64,000 bases of DNA from Micropterix aruncella. Lineage: Eukaryota; Arthropoda; Insecta; Lepidoptera; Micropterigidae. How positions within the stretch are numbered: position 1 is the stretch's first letter; each line of letters begins with the position of its first letter. Shown piece by piece: positions 24,122 through 36,699 of the stretch. The translations under genes and the position numbers were made by a program. A model generated the notes under the pieces. It saw only the letters and a program-made list of their open reading frames with translations, was not told the origin of the DNA and did not search any database. Location of the stretch: positions 3,712,795 through 3,776,794 of the forward strand of contig OX155957.1 of assembly GCA_944548615.1 (NCBI GenBank), written 5' to 3'.

Positions 24122-24759
24122 AATTGAGGACCGTTTTCTCGATGTATCACACATCAGGTTTATTTTCAAAAATGAGTTTCTTTTGTTTTCATTTACTTCT
24201 CTCGGAGCCAAAGACACCAGTGAAGAGAAATTTCTAGATAACGATATAAAAACCCTTTTTTAGCAGCCGGATAATGTATGTTTTCCAAGTGATACGTTAT
24301 TCATAGATAATCCTTGATTATGCGTCATGTGAGTTTTTTTTTAATGATATTAGCGAAGATTTTAATATACAGACATATTAGGAGAAAATAATAAAGAAAC
24401 CCTCTTAAGGTACCTTACAAGTCGACTTTTATACAAGTCATTTTTCTTCCATAGTCAAGGAAGTAATTATTATAAAATTGGCAATGTTAAAATTACCATG
24501 AAAGATTTTGTCAAAGCCATACAAGAACTAAAAAAGTATCATTTTGATAAAAACTCGCACCTTTATAACTAAGATGTTGAAGAAGATTGGTATTCCCAAT
24601 TATCAGTATGCGTTAAGATTTCTTGATATCTGACTTGAGAACTTACAATTATTTGTTGAATTTGAATGTAATTCTTAGAAAACGTTTGATAAATAAAAAT
24701 GATCATCCTGTAAAAAAGTTTTTTGCTGATGTATCATTTACAGAAAACGGTCCTCAATT
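24122..24759. mobile_element. MITE-like element with 18-bp perfect inverted ends
   Basis: aattgaggaccgttttct at 24122-24139 and its exact complement at 24742-24759 enclose 602 bases of AT-rich non-coding sequence. Similarity of the ends continues inward more weakly (gatgtatca / tgatacatc). No target duplication was identified with confidence. Confidence 0.55.
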
Positions 24760-24885
24760 ATAGTTTGAAATATGCTGAGTCTCATGAGCTGACATAAACC
24801 GCAGAAAATTCTAGCCCTTCCTTCTCTACGTTGAAGGAATCGCTGCACGGAAAAATAGCAATACACGCCCATGGATTTATGGGAG

Positions 24886-24916
24886 ACGGGGGTGGGGGGG
24901 AAGGGGGGGGGGGGGC
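24886..24916 (+). repeat. Poly-G tract
   Basis: Runs of 5, 8 and 14 G separated by short interruptions. It could form a G-quadruplex and is a likely site of length error in sequencing. Confidence 0.85.
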
Positions 24917-24982
24917 AGCGAATTATGAAAGGAAATCGAAAGTAAAATTGTTGCTGTGTATTGCATAACACATTTTTTATGT

Positions 24983-25256
24983 GGTTTGTCGACTACAACG
25001 GGCGAACCCGTCACCCCAGGAAGTTTTAACAATAACGATCGTTTTATCTCCCGTGATGTAAAAGACTGTGGACGATACAAGTCTACCGTCCAGTAAAAAC
25101 CACGTACCCGCCAGAGACCAACGCCTTATGAAAGCACTAGAAAGGTAATCCAGTGGGACCACCTCGCCCCCTGGCTACCAGTTCAGGCCAGATTTCACCG
25201 CCCTCCCGACTGGTTACGGGTTCCAGGTCGCTTGCGCGTTACAGCTCTAGTTGTCT
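24983..25256 (-). repeat. Family A repeat, truncated
   Basis: Begins with the unit terminus in reverse (gactacaacgggcgaacccg) and continues through ccagagaccaacgccttatg to ggtcgcttgcgcg. The rest of the unit is missing. Confidence 0.75.
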
Positions 25257-25324
25257 GTATTAGTTAGGATGGGAATCTTTTTTCCTCCTTTGGTCAATGA
25301 CGCATTGACTTTGACGATGTCGAT

Positions 25325-26010
25325 TGAAATATTTCAGTATTCAGTATTCAATTTATTTATTCAGAATATACAATAAAAGCATGAATTATGAATTAAAGCT
25401 AATTATCGCATATTAGAATTCGTCAGTTTAAATGTAGATATAAAACGATTAAAGCATAAATATTAATTCGACAATAGCGTTGACTAAAGTCGGCTTTACA
25501 CGGCAGACAAATAAAATTTTAAAAAAATAGAGCTGAATCCATGTACATGAGTATACATATAAAATAGATAATTATTATAAGAATATTAATAGTCATCAAG
25601 CACTTTATACAAAAAATAATCACACAATAGGTAGTATCAAAACAAAATTGGAAAAAACAACGTATGTATATGATCCGGTATGTTACATTACACATTGTAG
25701 TCTACATATTAAATATTAAATTCATATTATTATTATTAAACAATAAGAACTAAAATGAGGTACCTGAAAGTTACATATTAATGTTATTCCCATTTGAAGG
25801 AATTGGCATGCTCAAAAAAATCACCCAGCTTATAGAAAGCATGTGTGGATTGTAGCTTTTGTTTAATAAATCTTTTAAACGCCTTTGTTTCCATCTTTCT
25901 TGTGGAGAGTGGTAGCTGGTTAAAGAGCTTATAGCTCAAATATCCAAAGGACTTTTGTGTCTTTGTGTTCTTTAGTATCCTGGCCGTCCTAAGTAATACA
26001 AGTTGTTTTC
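25325..26010 (-). mobile_element. LINE 3' fragment with C-terminal ORF end
   Basis: On the - strand, an ORF end at 25784 is followed by ~450 bases of AT-rich 3' sequence, ending in aataaataaattgaatactg with repeated tgaatac, a plausible LINE tail, at about 25330. Confidence 0.55.
25784..26008 (-). pseudogene. LINE ORF2 C-terminus
   Basis: Seventy-odd open codons end in a TAA at 25784-25786. The translation contains RTARILKNTKTQKSFGYLSY, then KLFNQLP and METKAFKRFIKQKL, and near the end FYKLGDFFEH. The pattern S-F-x-Y-x-x-x-K-L-x-N-x-L-P followed by a K-x-F-K-R-x-I/V segment is characteristic of the extreme C-terminus of Jockey/R1-like ORF2 proteins. A stop codon in frame a few codons upstream, and the lack of the polymerase domain, mark it as a relic. 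Confidence 0.6.
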
Positions 26011-26239
26011 AACTTATTAGTTCACTTATTGTAACTACTGTGTTTTTTATGATTTAATTTTTATTTACCATATATTTTTACAATTGTATTTATAATTATT
26101 ATAAACAATTTTTTCGTGCTGTAAACCAACATTTTTCAGAAAATAAAGTGCTTATTACAATATTCTTTGAAACAAAATTTAATTTACTAAAGCTCCGTTG
26201 CCTTTAGATATGGATGGTGTCGGTTATAAGTAATGAAAT

Positions 26240-26496
26240 AACGATTCTAACAATAGCAAACACTTATAATTAGGTTCACGAATTTAGAATTTATGGTTTA
26301 ATAAAAAAATGGACAAACAAACATACATACATGAGGGGGCATTATTAGTGTTAAATTCTTCCGCTTGTCTGTATGTTATGTAATAATCTTTATTTTCACT
26401 ATGCGCGCATGTACCACTGTGTTTAGGTTAGTTGTAAGACATTGCCATGTGGCAATAAGCTCGCCTTTTTGTATACGAGTTAAGTGCAAATAAAGA

Positions 26497-26529
<33 letters not shown>

Positions 26530-26535
26530 TTTATT
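26240..26535 (+). mobile_element. LINE 3' end with (TTA)n/(TTTA)n tail
   Basis: Contains cattgccatgtggcaataag and gtgcaaataaagagtttatt, followed by tta and then ttta repeats up to 26535. A polyadenylation-like hexamer just before a short tandem tail is typical of insect LINE 3' ends. No ORF is preserved. Confidence 0.55.
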
Positions 26536-26539
26536 CGTT

Positions 26540-27690
26540 ACATAAACATTCAACATTATTATTACATGAACATTAAATTACACTCCCTCTTTTTTTAACA
26601 GTCTTGTAAAAAGGCTGTTTTTCATAATACATGATTATAATTATAATTTATAAATGATATACTAGCTAACTTTTGTATATGGGAGACGAAGAAGTTTGTT
26701 ATCTTATCTTTTCATGGGTCCTTAAGTTTAATGGATAGAATATGAGGAAGTTTGACATCTTGTCATCTTGTCGTGGTTTTGAAAGATGTTGGTATTTTTT
26801 GAGTGTGGTGGATAGTTAGTTCTCTAGTTAGTCTAGTTTGTGTATAAATTGAATTATTTAATAGTGTAATAAATAACAAAACTACTTGGCTATCGTGCTT
26901 CTAGAATTAAAAATCGTTTATCTGGCAATAATTATTTTGTTACTTAAATTGATGTTGCTATGTCTTCAGATTCACCTCAGTAATGGATTTTCGACGCAGC
27001 TTTAACAGTTTTCTCTCAGCTTGTATTTAGTTTCGCATGATCATATTACATTGATAGCTTAGAATAGCTTATTAATAAAGGTGCTCGTGTTTGGCTTACT
27101 AGACAAATCAGAGGAGGTGAAACACATTAGATGGCGGGTTTTCAATAATAAATAATAAATAATAATTGGTGAATAATAATTAATAGAAATGAAATCTTTC
27201 TCTTCTTTATGAAATTCATATATTAAAACATTTGATTACAATATAACTAGTAGTAAAGAGAAACGTAAAACTACTTTCTAAACCACTACCGCGCTGGGCT
27301 CTGATCGGTTTGTATACGGCAGATCTAATCAGCTCGTCCATACGTCGAAAATAACAAATTGGTAAAAGATTTATACAACTCGTTTAAAAGTTACGGATCC
27401 TAAAGCCATCAACTTTAAATTTTGTAACTCTCGGTAACGGACAGTCTGATTACCAGAATTCATTTCATAATCTGCTTCTCGTATTAATTTGAAAATATAA
27501 TAAAAACTTTAGGACCGTGTACGGATGAAAATTAGATTTCTCATGCACCCATTTTATGTCAGCGGCCCGATCCATTTTAGGTACGAAAATCTTATCGGCT
27601 CTTTCCATTGATGAATAAAACAGACTGGCGCAAGAATTTTATATAGTTATTGAAATTTTACATAGTTATAGTAATTTTACATAGTTTATT
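26540..27690. other. AT-rich sequence, nothing recognised
   Basis: No ORF with recognisable similarity, no repeat partner noticed. Confidence 0.4.
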
Positions 27691-27893
27691 TTTGAAAAAT
27701 GACTTAAATAAGTTGACTGTCGATTTCGACGGGCTTCAACTAGTATCTATATTAATTTGTACCGTGTTTTCCTGTAACCGCCATACTGAAAGAACGGGTA
27801 AAAGTAAAGATTTGGTTGAGGTGTCTAAAAAAAGCTCTCAGTCTGTAGATGTGTCATCAAAACAAAAAAAATAAAATTCAGGAAAAGAAAAAA

Positions 27894-29020
27894 GATTTCT
27901 ATCATTTCACCGCTAGCTAGCGTATAGTTGCTAAGGTATGCTGCATTGGAGCGAAACTTTTTGTTTACTTTCTGTAACGTCAAATGGTTGACTGTAAGAT
28001 ATCGTTATAGCGATAAGTTCGCCATTTGTGCATAAATTTTATTTTTCTTAAACCAGTGTAATATTCATAAGGTAATGATTTTTTATAGCACGATAAAGTT
28101 ATTCTATTTTATTCTTTTCTATTCTAAATCACTTAAGCGTTATTCTGCGATTGTTGCTGTCTGTTTTCTCCAAGACCTTGGTAATATTCCTGGCGTAGAT
28201 CAAATGAGCAAGGCACTGCAAGGTAATCGAATTAATCCAAAGAAATATTCTTTATACATAAATAAGAAGTATAATTCCTTTTTTTTAATAAACTGACCAT
28301 CGATTTCGACAGGTTTTAGCTAGTCCTAATGTAAAAACTTTTAATTGGCATTAGTTCCGCATAATATTACTAATATTATGCGAGTTCCCTGGAAATAAGT
28401 TCCTTTAAGTTCCATGGAAATAAACTTCCCTGGAATAAACGTCATCATAACAAAAAAAAATTAATTCATCAAAAGAAAAAAGATTTCTATCATTTCACCG
28501 CTAGCTAGTGTATAGTTGCTAAGGTATGCTGCATTGGAGCGAAACTTTTTGTTTACTTTCTGTCACGTCAAATGGTTGACTGTAATATATCGTTATAGCA
28601 ATAAGTCCGCCATTTGTGCATAAATTATATTTTTCTATTAAACCAGTGTAATATTCATAAGGTAATGTTTTTTATAGCACAATAAATTTATTCTATTTTA
28701 TTCTATTCTATTCTAAATCACTTAAGCGTCATTCTGCGATTGTTGCTGTCTGTTTTCTCCAAGACCTTGGTAATATTCCTGGCGTAGATCAAATGAGCAA
28801 GGCACTGCAAGGTAATCGAATTAATCCAAAGAAATATTCTTTATACATAAATAAGAAGTATCTTTCCTTTTTTTTAATAAACTGACCATCGATCTCGACA
28901 GGTTTTAGCTAGTCCTAATGTAAAAACTTTTAATTGGTGTTAGTTTCGCATATAATATGATTAATATTATGCGAGTTCCCTGGAATTATTTCCCTGGAAT
29001 TATGTTCCTTTAAGTTCCCT
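27894..29020. repeat. Tandem duplication, two units 588 bp apart
   Basis: gatttctatcatttcaccgc occurs at 27894 and 28482, and the sequences that follow are nearly identical for over 500 bases, including a short frame encoding LGNIPGVDQMSK. A more diverged partial unit may precede at 27690-27790 (tgactgtcgatttcgacggg versus tgaccatcgatttcgacagg). No known protein is recognised in the frame. Units differ by scattered substitutions and small indels. Confidence 0.8.
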
Positions 29021-29283
29021 GGAAATAAACTTAAAATGCTTTTTGGGCACTCTGGTTAGTTAAGAAACTGTAATTTCCTTGATTACTTGTATACAATTAT
29101 TTAACAGTAGAGGCGCTTAGAAAGTCTTTTAAATTTACTATTTTTTTCTTTATTTCAGAAAGTGACATCGACACTGGTAGGCATACGTCCTTTAAATGTT
29201 TTTGTAAAAATTTTACAAAAAATTCGAACGTAATTGATGTTTCACAGTTGCTTGAGTGACATCAGTTCTGTATTTCTTGCAAA

Positions 29284-30110
29284 TATAGAAAAACATGGAT
29301 TTCGTGCCGTTATGATGAAGGATTGCAGCACTGCTGATATCAAAAACAAAACCTGATACTATTCACAGTACTCAATCACTTAAGTTGCAGACAGTTTACA
29401 CTGGCTAAATGACCTGTTCAAGCAATTGAAAAAGTCTATGATATCGGACTTAAAGATTGCTGAGTGAATGTGCGCGAGATAGCTGAGGTCATGGACAACT
29501 CCGCTGAACGGATACACATAATCCTGCACGAACATTTTTTTAATAATAAGGTAGTCGACGCGATATCTGCTACGTTTGTTGACTGTATACCTGAAATAGG
29601 AATGAAAGAGTTGAAGTTGTGTTTTGATATGTTCAAGCCTAATTCGAAAGATTTTTGCCTTGATGTTGTACTGTGGACGCGACAAGTTTCCACCATCACA
29701 CACTAGAAATAATACAGCAATCAAAACAATGAATTTCGGTTGTTCAACGCGCGACAACGAAGGCGAAGACGGTTGCGTCAGCTGGGAAGGTGATCGCGTC
29801 AGTTTTACTGGATGCCGAAATAGTCATCATGATAGAATATTTAAAAAAAGGCAACACAGTAATGGATTTTTTTCCTGCATTATTGAACCGTTTTAAAGCA
29901 GAATTGTTAGAAAAAATGGCCAATTAAAGCGCAAAAAGTCTTTCACACAAATAGATAGATAGAGATTTCTCATTGCACATTTTAATAAACGAAAACATAC
30001 AAAAGGCGGACTTTTACAACAGCATACAAATCGAAATCTCAATGGCTAAAATCAACGAGTTCGCATTTGAATTGGTTTGTCGTCGTCTTCGAAAATCGTT
30101 TTAAAATCCA
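29284..30110 (+). pseudogene. mariner-type transposase, decayed
   Basis: Pieces of a mariner transposase can be read in order on the + strand with frame changes. FRAVMMKDCSTADIKNK comes first (from about 29299, N-terminal helix-turn-helix). VREIAEVMDNSAERIHIIL (29467-29525) resembles the second helix-turn-helix region. KVIASVLLDAEIVIMIEYL-like sequence appears near 29790-29845 with frame corrections, then KKGNTVMDFFPALLNRFK-like sequence to about 29895. Several stops and indels interrupt it, and the DDE/D catalytic residues cannot be read in one frame. Terminal inverted repeats were not identified. It is an old, inactive copy. Confidence 0.75.
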
Positions 30111-30776
30111 ATACAATAAAGTACTCCTGCAGTAAGTAGGTCGTACAAAATGGATAGGTACTATTTTATGTGCTATACAGTTTACCAATAATGCCTACAA
30201 TATTTATTTTACTATAATTAAATATATTTTCTCTTCACAAGTTGAAGGAAAACAAATTCGAAAGTATTAAGGTTTAGACATATTAACAAATATAACAATT
30301 AGAACTATTATCTAGACATTATTATGGAAATATTTTCCATTACTATATATTAAAAAAAATATCAGTCTGTGTTTAAATTAAAATGTCATTATGGAATTAT
30401 TAGGCTATCTACGGTTTATCAGATTTGGAGCTAGAATGAAATATAAATGTTTAAAATTTAAAATGTCTGAGAATTACAATAAGAATACGTTATAATATTT
30501 ATTGATCATTATCGATTAAAAAGTCATTCACGCTGTAATAACATTTATTTTTGAGCCAGTCTCTTAATATGCGGTGATTCTGTCATGGTTCTTTTTAATA
30601 TTACTCGAAAATATTCCTGCCTTGAATTGGAGATGTTTATATCCACATGTCATATCCGTATAAACAATGTCCATCAAATTGACCTGTGATTCGGGATGTG
30701 GATGTAATTCGGGGAAGGGTCCCACGTCAAGGTTCTTGGAATGGATTGGAATGGTATAATATATTACAAATATGAA

Positions 30777-30892
30777 AAAACGAATTTACCGCGTGAAGTT
30801 TGCAGCACCCGAAGTTTCGGCGACGTTGTAGCCGCCGTTGTCCAGGGTAGACTGAGTCTACCCTGGACAACGGCGATAAATTCGTTTTATCC
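30777..30892. repeat. Fold-back with 20-bp perfect inner arms
   Basis: gccgttgtccagggtagact (30834-30853) and its exact complement are separated by a single base. Outer arms (aacgaattta near 30780, taaattcgtt near 30878) pair again with about 40 unpaired bases on the left side. Confidence 0.75.
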
Positions 30893-30973
30893 TATGTATA
30901 ATGTCAAACAACTGCGATAGTCTTCGATTTCATATATTATTTATTGTCAAGTAGAAATAATGCGACTTGTTAA

Positions 30974-31722
30974 GGGGAGCTAACGGGCCCATGATGAGGT
31001 GGCCACGATGACCCATGTGTTTTAGGGTCGGACTTCATTGTGCGTTCCTTGATCTTATTTTCGTGCAGCTTAGGCGATAAGATTTATTGTATTCTCGGAT
31101 CGGCCCAACTCACGATTCCACTCCTATTCCTTGTAGTGTCACCCGGAGTAGTCTCCTCGTGAGGAAGGCTATCCCGGGTAAGGCTCTCAGGTCTCAGGCC
31201 TCACGGCTGGTGAATCAGTCTCTCCTCGGGGGTTGGCTCCTAGCGCTGCTGGATGGTTTGCGCACCGTTCGGCGACTGCCAATCGGTTGTGCACTGACTA
31301 ATTACTGAAGGTGTATGAAGACTATGAAAATATACTGTCTCATAAGCAGCGGGGGTGGATATTGACATGCTGTTATACAAATATTGAAACGACCTATCAG
31401 CCACCCGATCCCGAGTGGTATGACGGGTAAAGGACGCTTAGGTCCGCGGTAAATTCTTAATGAATTATTGCTGAAAGGTATCCTGATGATTAATTCCAGA
31501 TGTAGAAATATTGCCAAAACTGGTAGCCAGGGTGCGAGGTGGCCTCACTACTACTTTCCTATTGCCTCTCTGTAAGGCGTTTCACTCTGGCGGGTTCGTG
31601 ACTTTGCTGGATGGTAGGTTTGTGCTGCCCAATTCTTCTACGCTCATTTCAAGTGAGACAGTATTATCACATATAGTTAAAACTTCCTGACATGATGGGT
31701 TTGCCCGTTGTAGTTTACAACT
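30974..31722 (+). repeat. Family A repeat, full-length diverged copy
   Basis: Starts gggagctaacgggcccatga and ends with the ttgcccgttgtagtttacaa terminus. It is more diverged than the 42 kb copies, with small insertions. Confidence 0.75.
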
Positions 31723-31729
31723 CAAAATG

Positions 31730-32060
31730 TGCGATCCTTGATATCTAGAAGTGTATGCAATGGCCCATCTACGTTTTCCTCGAAATTTCTCCCTGCCCAG
31801 AATCCCATCCCGGCGCCAAGTCAGTCAGTGATGTTGGCTTTTCCCGGCAGTTCGGACGCGCATCCCGTGCGTTTCGGCAGGAAATTGTCGAAAGTCGCTC
31901 TCGCGGCAATTTTCAGCGCCACGGCTGCCGTCGGACTGAACAAATTCAGGTAGTCGCCGCTGAAAGATTGCTTTCATGAACGCCTCGACGTACCCCTAAA
32001 TGTGACAAGTGACGTTTACCGGCACTGGCTGTATTGCGAATTCAAATGGAGGGGAATTAA
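31730..32060. other. GC-rich island of unknown nature
   Basis: Follows the family A copy. It contains overlapping 74-codon open frames on the + strand and an open minus frame, none with recognisable domains. It could be an unrelated transposon fragment or a short exon. I cannot decide. Confidence 0.3.
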
Positions 32061-32079
32061 TAACGGATTCTTGTGAGTA

Positions 32080-33560
32080 CGGCTTTTATTTTACTTATAT
32101 TCGCATAGTTTTAGTTGAAAAGGATTAAAGAATGTGCGTATTGGGCCCACTTTTCTCAAACCAATGCCAAATCATATACCAATGGAGATATCTATTATAC
32201 GTTTCTATAATTTAAGCCTGTAGTAAGACCAGTAGTAATACTGCTGTGCATTGTTTTTTATATTATTAATGTCTTTTTGTATCACAAAATTAGAAGTGTA
32301 AGACTAGAAAAATAGGAGTTTGTCTCGCCAACAAACTGTATACCAGTTTGGCAAGATTTTATTATTTAAAATAATGTATTTTTTTCTCTGAATAAAAAAA
32401 AATGTAGAACATTTTAATAGAACGACTGATCTCAATTATAAGCCGCTTCTGCGGTACATCATATTAAATATGCCTAATTATATAATATTCCTAGGGCATC
32501 TAACACATCCAGTCATTGTATTTTTATTAACTATTTAAACGAAAGCCATCGCACAATACCCGAAACGTTAAATTACATACGCTGTGTTAGCACAAACTAT
32601 TTATTCTTAAGAATGCTCGAGTTTGTCAGCAATATATGAAGCAGAAATACTGCGATATGTTGCTTGAACTATTGTAATGTGCCTCATGATTTCAATGCCG
32701 CTCTGCTTACTAACGTAATCAATATAGATTATTGCTTACAACATGGTGTGCTCAGTGACCTTACATCATAATATAATATATTTTATGAATCTTCACTGGA
32801 AATAATATATTTTTAATAAATAATTGGCATTGGAGTTTTCATGTAATTAGCCATATTTAAGAAGATTTCAAAACTATACAACTTCTCATAATTAAGGTAA
32901 GTTGTAGTAGTCATAATTATTGTAGATAAATATTTCCAGTGGTAAATAAGCTATTATAATTGGAGAGGTGGGCCCAGCGCCCATTCATTTTTGCCCATTG
33001 TTCTTTACATAAGTAAAACCCCAAAATATTTAAGTGTAAATGCCATCGCTCTCGCAGATTTCTTAAAATATATTCAAAGAAATATAAAACATGGAATTCG
33101 ACTGACTTTTTCAAGCTATTACAGCTTACTTGAATTTTACTTCAGAGCGCGCATTTTTATATAATTAATTATAAGGATAAAATTATTATTAAAACATAAT
33201 TTTAATTTATTTTTAATATTTTTATAAAATATGAAGCCTTTTTTCTTTAAAAAAAATCTATTCATGCGCTAAAATAATCCATAGGAAAACAACGAAGGTT
33301 GATTACCTTTTATTTAAAAGGGTTAAGCTCACATACACACTACCCCTAATAAGCCTTTTATACTACTGTTTAAAACTGGGTTGAGCGCTTCGAAATGAAA
33401 GATACGCTAATAACTCTAATAAGCCGTTTAATATTTTTCCAAGATTATTTTGTTTAAGTATATATGAGAAGCTTAGAGATACTCTAAGATGAGAAGCCTT
33501 TGTACCTTGGACATGCAGTACCGAGGACAATTTCGAAATATTGTTGCTCTATATCAATCT
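32080..33560. other. AT-rich intergenic sequence
   Basis: No coding potential or repeat structure that I can support. Confidence 0.5.
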
Positions 33561-33564
33561 ATAG

Positions 33565-34470
33565 TAAATCGGCGCGATCGGCGCGATGGTCGTATGACGT
33601 CATGTTGTCAGTGCTCGAGATGCATTTCGAAATTGATTAGGTGATTTAATGATAATGATTTTACACCTTATACGTAGAACTGAGAATTTACCCACCAAAG
33701 TTTTTTAGTATTTGATGCTTTTGACTATAATTATGATGTGGATGTTGTACTATGATGTTAATATTTAATATGATGTGGATGGTTGGTTACTTCTCCATAT
33801 CGTAGTTCATCGCACTAATGAAGCCTTCGTATTTACCAACATTTTGTAATTTTTGTCCGAAGCACATGCGCGATCGAGCGACAAGAAGAAACTGGTTTGA
33901 CTTCGCCGTTAGCGGCGCCCGCCGCGCCTGCAGCAGCCTGTCCGCTAGACGTGGCAAGGTGGCCACCACGAGCGGATATGAAAGTTTGAATCGGTCGCCA
34001 TATGTCCGCGCACCATATGTTTGAAATTTCGCGTCCGCGCTCGCTACCGCGCCCGCGTTCCGTGTGGACGAGCGCTATAGATTGTGTGTGTCCTTAAAGT
34101 CTTTGCATGCATACCATAGGAGACAGAATGGGAAGAGTCGTGGGAGAGAAGTCCCTGGAGTGGCGGATTCGCCCGTTGCCATTGACATCCCTTAATGTCA
34201 CTGAGCCTTAAGGCGAAAAAAGGAAGCTAGACTACGTCGCCCGACAACGAGAGCAGCCGCCCAAGCGCTAGAACCGTTTTATTTAATTTCCCAAAGAATT
34301 AACAATTTCCCGATCGAACTCCCAGCGGCGAGCAGTCCATGATCCGACTTACATATTGAATTATAAAAGGTCACCGAGAGAGGCGCCGCTCGACACACTA
34401 ATGCAGAGAGGGAAAGGAGCGCCTGCATAATTTATATTTGCGAGACTAGACCCCTCCATACATCACGGCT
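33565..34470. other. CpG-containing GC-rich block with family A terminus
   Basis: 33860-34080 is rich in CG dinucleotides (gcgcccgccgcgcctgcag, gctcgctaccgcgcccgcg). 34140-34195 resembles a family A terminus (ggcggattcgcccgttgcca). Promoter activity is possible but unsupported, since no gene follows. Confidence 0.35.
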
Positions 34471-34855
34471 GGAAAGGGTGCGATTGAAATATGGCTTACT
34501 GAAATGAGGACTGTATGTATCTTCTAGAAGGTGGGATCTAACGGAGCGAGAGTATTGGCGAATACGCTCCACCCACCGTGGGGACCAACCCCAGTATTAG
34601 ATACGAAATAGTTGCGGATTTCTACAGGCTATGTAAAAGGCTGTCAGTAAAAACGTAGGAAGTGAGTAATATACGCGTATATACTTCTAATTAAGTGCTA
34701 CGAGCTCGCCACAAATAATCCCCCAGCCAGTGGCGTGCACGGCATACAGTCATAAAACATTGTCGCAAAACCTAGCTACATAGGTTAGGGTGGATCGTTT
34801 TTCTTTTCTTCAGGATTTCAAAACAATCCTATGCGTTTTATGGTATGGTATAGAT

Positions 34856-35543
34856 CAGCGATTCCCAAAGTGGTCTATTTGGACCCCCAGGGGTCGATTT
34901 CGATTCTCAGGGGGTCCATGTCAGCGAGAAAAAAAAATCGGGGTGCACGAGATGTAAATGGGGGTCCACGTTAGTGGACTCCATCTAGGCAGGCCACCAT
35001 AAGCATTCAGGCAACCCGTTAATTTCGTATCACTTCTTAAACAGATTTTGAATACAGCATAGTATTTTAAAATTATAACAATAGCAATAAACAAACGCGA
35101 GCGTCAAAAGTATCATGGAATGAAATCAACACTTAACTCAAATTGTATCACTAGTCGATTGAAGAGGCCAGCGCACATGACTAACGAGGGAAGGTGCGAA
35201 TGAGATATGTGAAAAAATTGCGCTTCAATTGGTATCCGTGCGAGCGAGTATGATAAACGCGCCACATGAATGAGCAAGCGAGATAGTGTTACATGTGCAC
35301 TTATGTGTGGCTTTCCCAAATGCTTCGTACTTCAAGGTCGTGGACGCTTAGAAATAAACAAATATAAATTGTACATATTTTTTATTTTTTACAATTGTCC
35401 ACATTACCAAAAACCCTATGTAGGCGATCGTACTGTTCCAGGTGTTAAAAAACTTTTAATGTTAGTTAGTTAAGGAAAATTCAGGTAGGGGTCTACGGAA
35501 AACAGCAAGGGGTCTACGGGTCAAGAAAGCATGGGTACCTCTG
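34856..35543. mobile_element. Non-autonomous hAT element with perfect 8-bp target duplication
   Basis: Left end cagcgattcccaaagtggtc and right end (reverse) cagaggtacccatgctttct match the hAT terminal pattern CAGNGNTNCCCA. The 8 bases gtatagat flank it on both sides (34848-34855 and 35544-35551), the duplication length expected for hAT transposases. Subterminal gggggtcca/gggtctacg motifs repeat near both ends. The 688-bp interior has only short frames without transposase motifs, so it would have been moved by a transposase supplied elsewhere. Confidence 0.85.
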
Positions 35544-35551
35544 GTATAGAT

Positions 35552-36690
35552 CAACGTAAAAATAAAATTTAAAAAAATGTTTTGGTTAAGTATATATACT
35601 GCCACAAGGGGGATGAATTTTAGGTGTTCCAGCTTTGTGTTACAGGGAAGTGATTTGTGTACAGGGAAACAGGCATTTAGTACTTTATGATGTTTATATG
35701 AGAGGACACATACTTGTTACAATAAAACAACAAATGTTGTTTACAATAAAAAAAAACAGATACGTTTACTACCCTCTTTTTAGAATTTAAACAAGAAAAA
35801 CCTAAAAAACCGCAGAAATTACAGTGGACGGTAATCACATTTAGTGTAGAAAACTGGCATGAGGTTTCGTGATTCCAGGCGATTTCTTAATAAACCTATC
35901 TCCATATGGTACGCAGACACAACCAGATTTTTTTCTGACCATTTTGAGCATTTTTTCTGTAGTTTAGTGTGGCAAGGAAACCCCTTGATAGTAGGTAGTG
36001 TTGTCACCGGGTGATCGGGTTTTTCCATGTGGTGGGGTCGTGTGGGGAAGACGTTTAGGTGTACCGCTTCCGTCTTTTATAGGGGGTGGCAGGTGAAAAC
36101 GGGACTCGGAAAACCTAGGATTGCCACTATATCTGTCTGTAGTAGTATTACTGCTCTATAGGATTAGCGGATTGATTCGACAGGGTGGGGACGGGGAGCT
36201 GCAATGTATGTACGTTGTATTATTCGCTACTCACTATTCAGTATTCATCGTTTTGGTTCTTTAATAATACTTATATTGCAGAAAAAAATGTTTTGTATCT
36301 AAAATCTTTTAACAAAATTAAGACTTTTTCATTTTTTTTTAAAAATTCAACCCTCTTGTCGCAGTATTAAATTTTGAAATAGTTTTTTTTTATATAATCA
36401 TAACATAGACCATCTTTTCCGTATAGGGAGGTTTCGATAAATATATTTCTTTTCTCCATACAAGAGCGTTCCACCCTAACATAGGTATACATTTCTTATT
36501 ATATTACTTACAAATCTCGCGCTCACCCATTCGCAGTCTTGTACTCTCATATCATACGCACGCGGGATAAGCCACTTAAGAGAAGAAGATGTCGGCCGCG
36601 CAACCCGTTCGCTCGCAGGGCTCACTGATTTAGAAACACTTACTAGCATTTCCTTTTAAATTTGATTATATAGGGTTTAGATTCATGAGT
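35552..36690. other. AT-rich sequence, nothing recognised
   Basis: A slightly GC-richer stretch at 35990-36190 has no identified relative. No supported gene. Confidence 0.4.
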
Positions 36691-36699
36691 GCTATAGTC

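Noticed and set aside
31729..31979. Overlapping 74-codon + strand frames in a GC-rich island as a gene
   Set aside because: Two frames are open at once because of high GC. No domain or splice context supports either.
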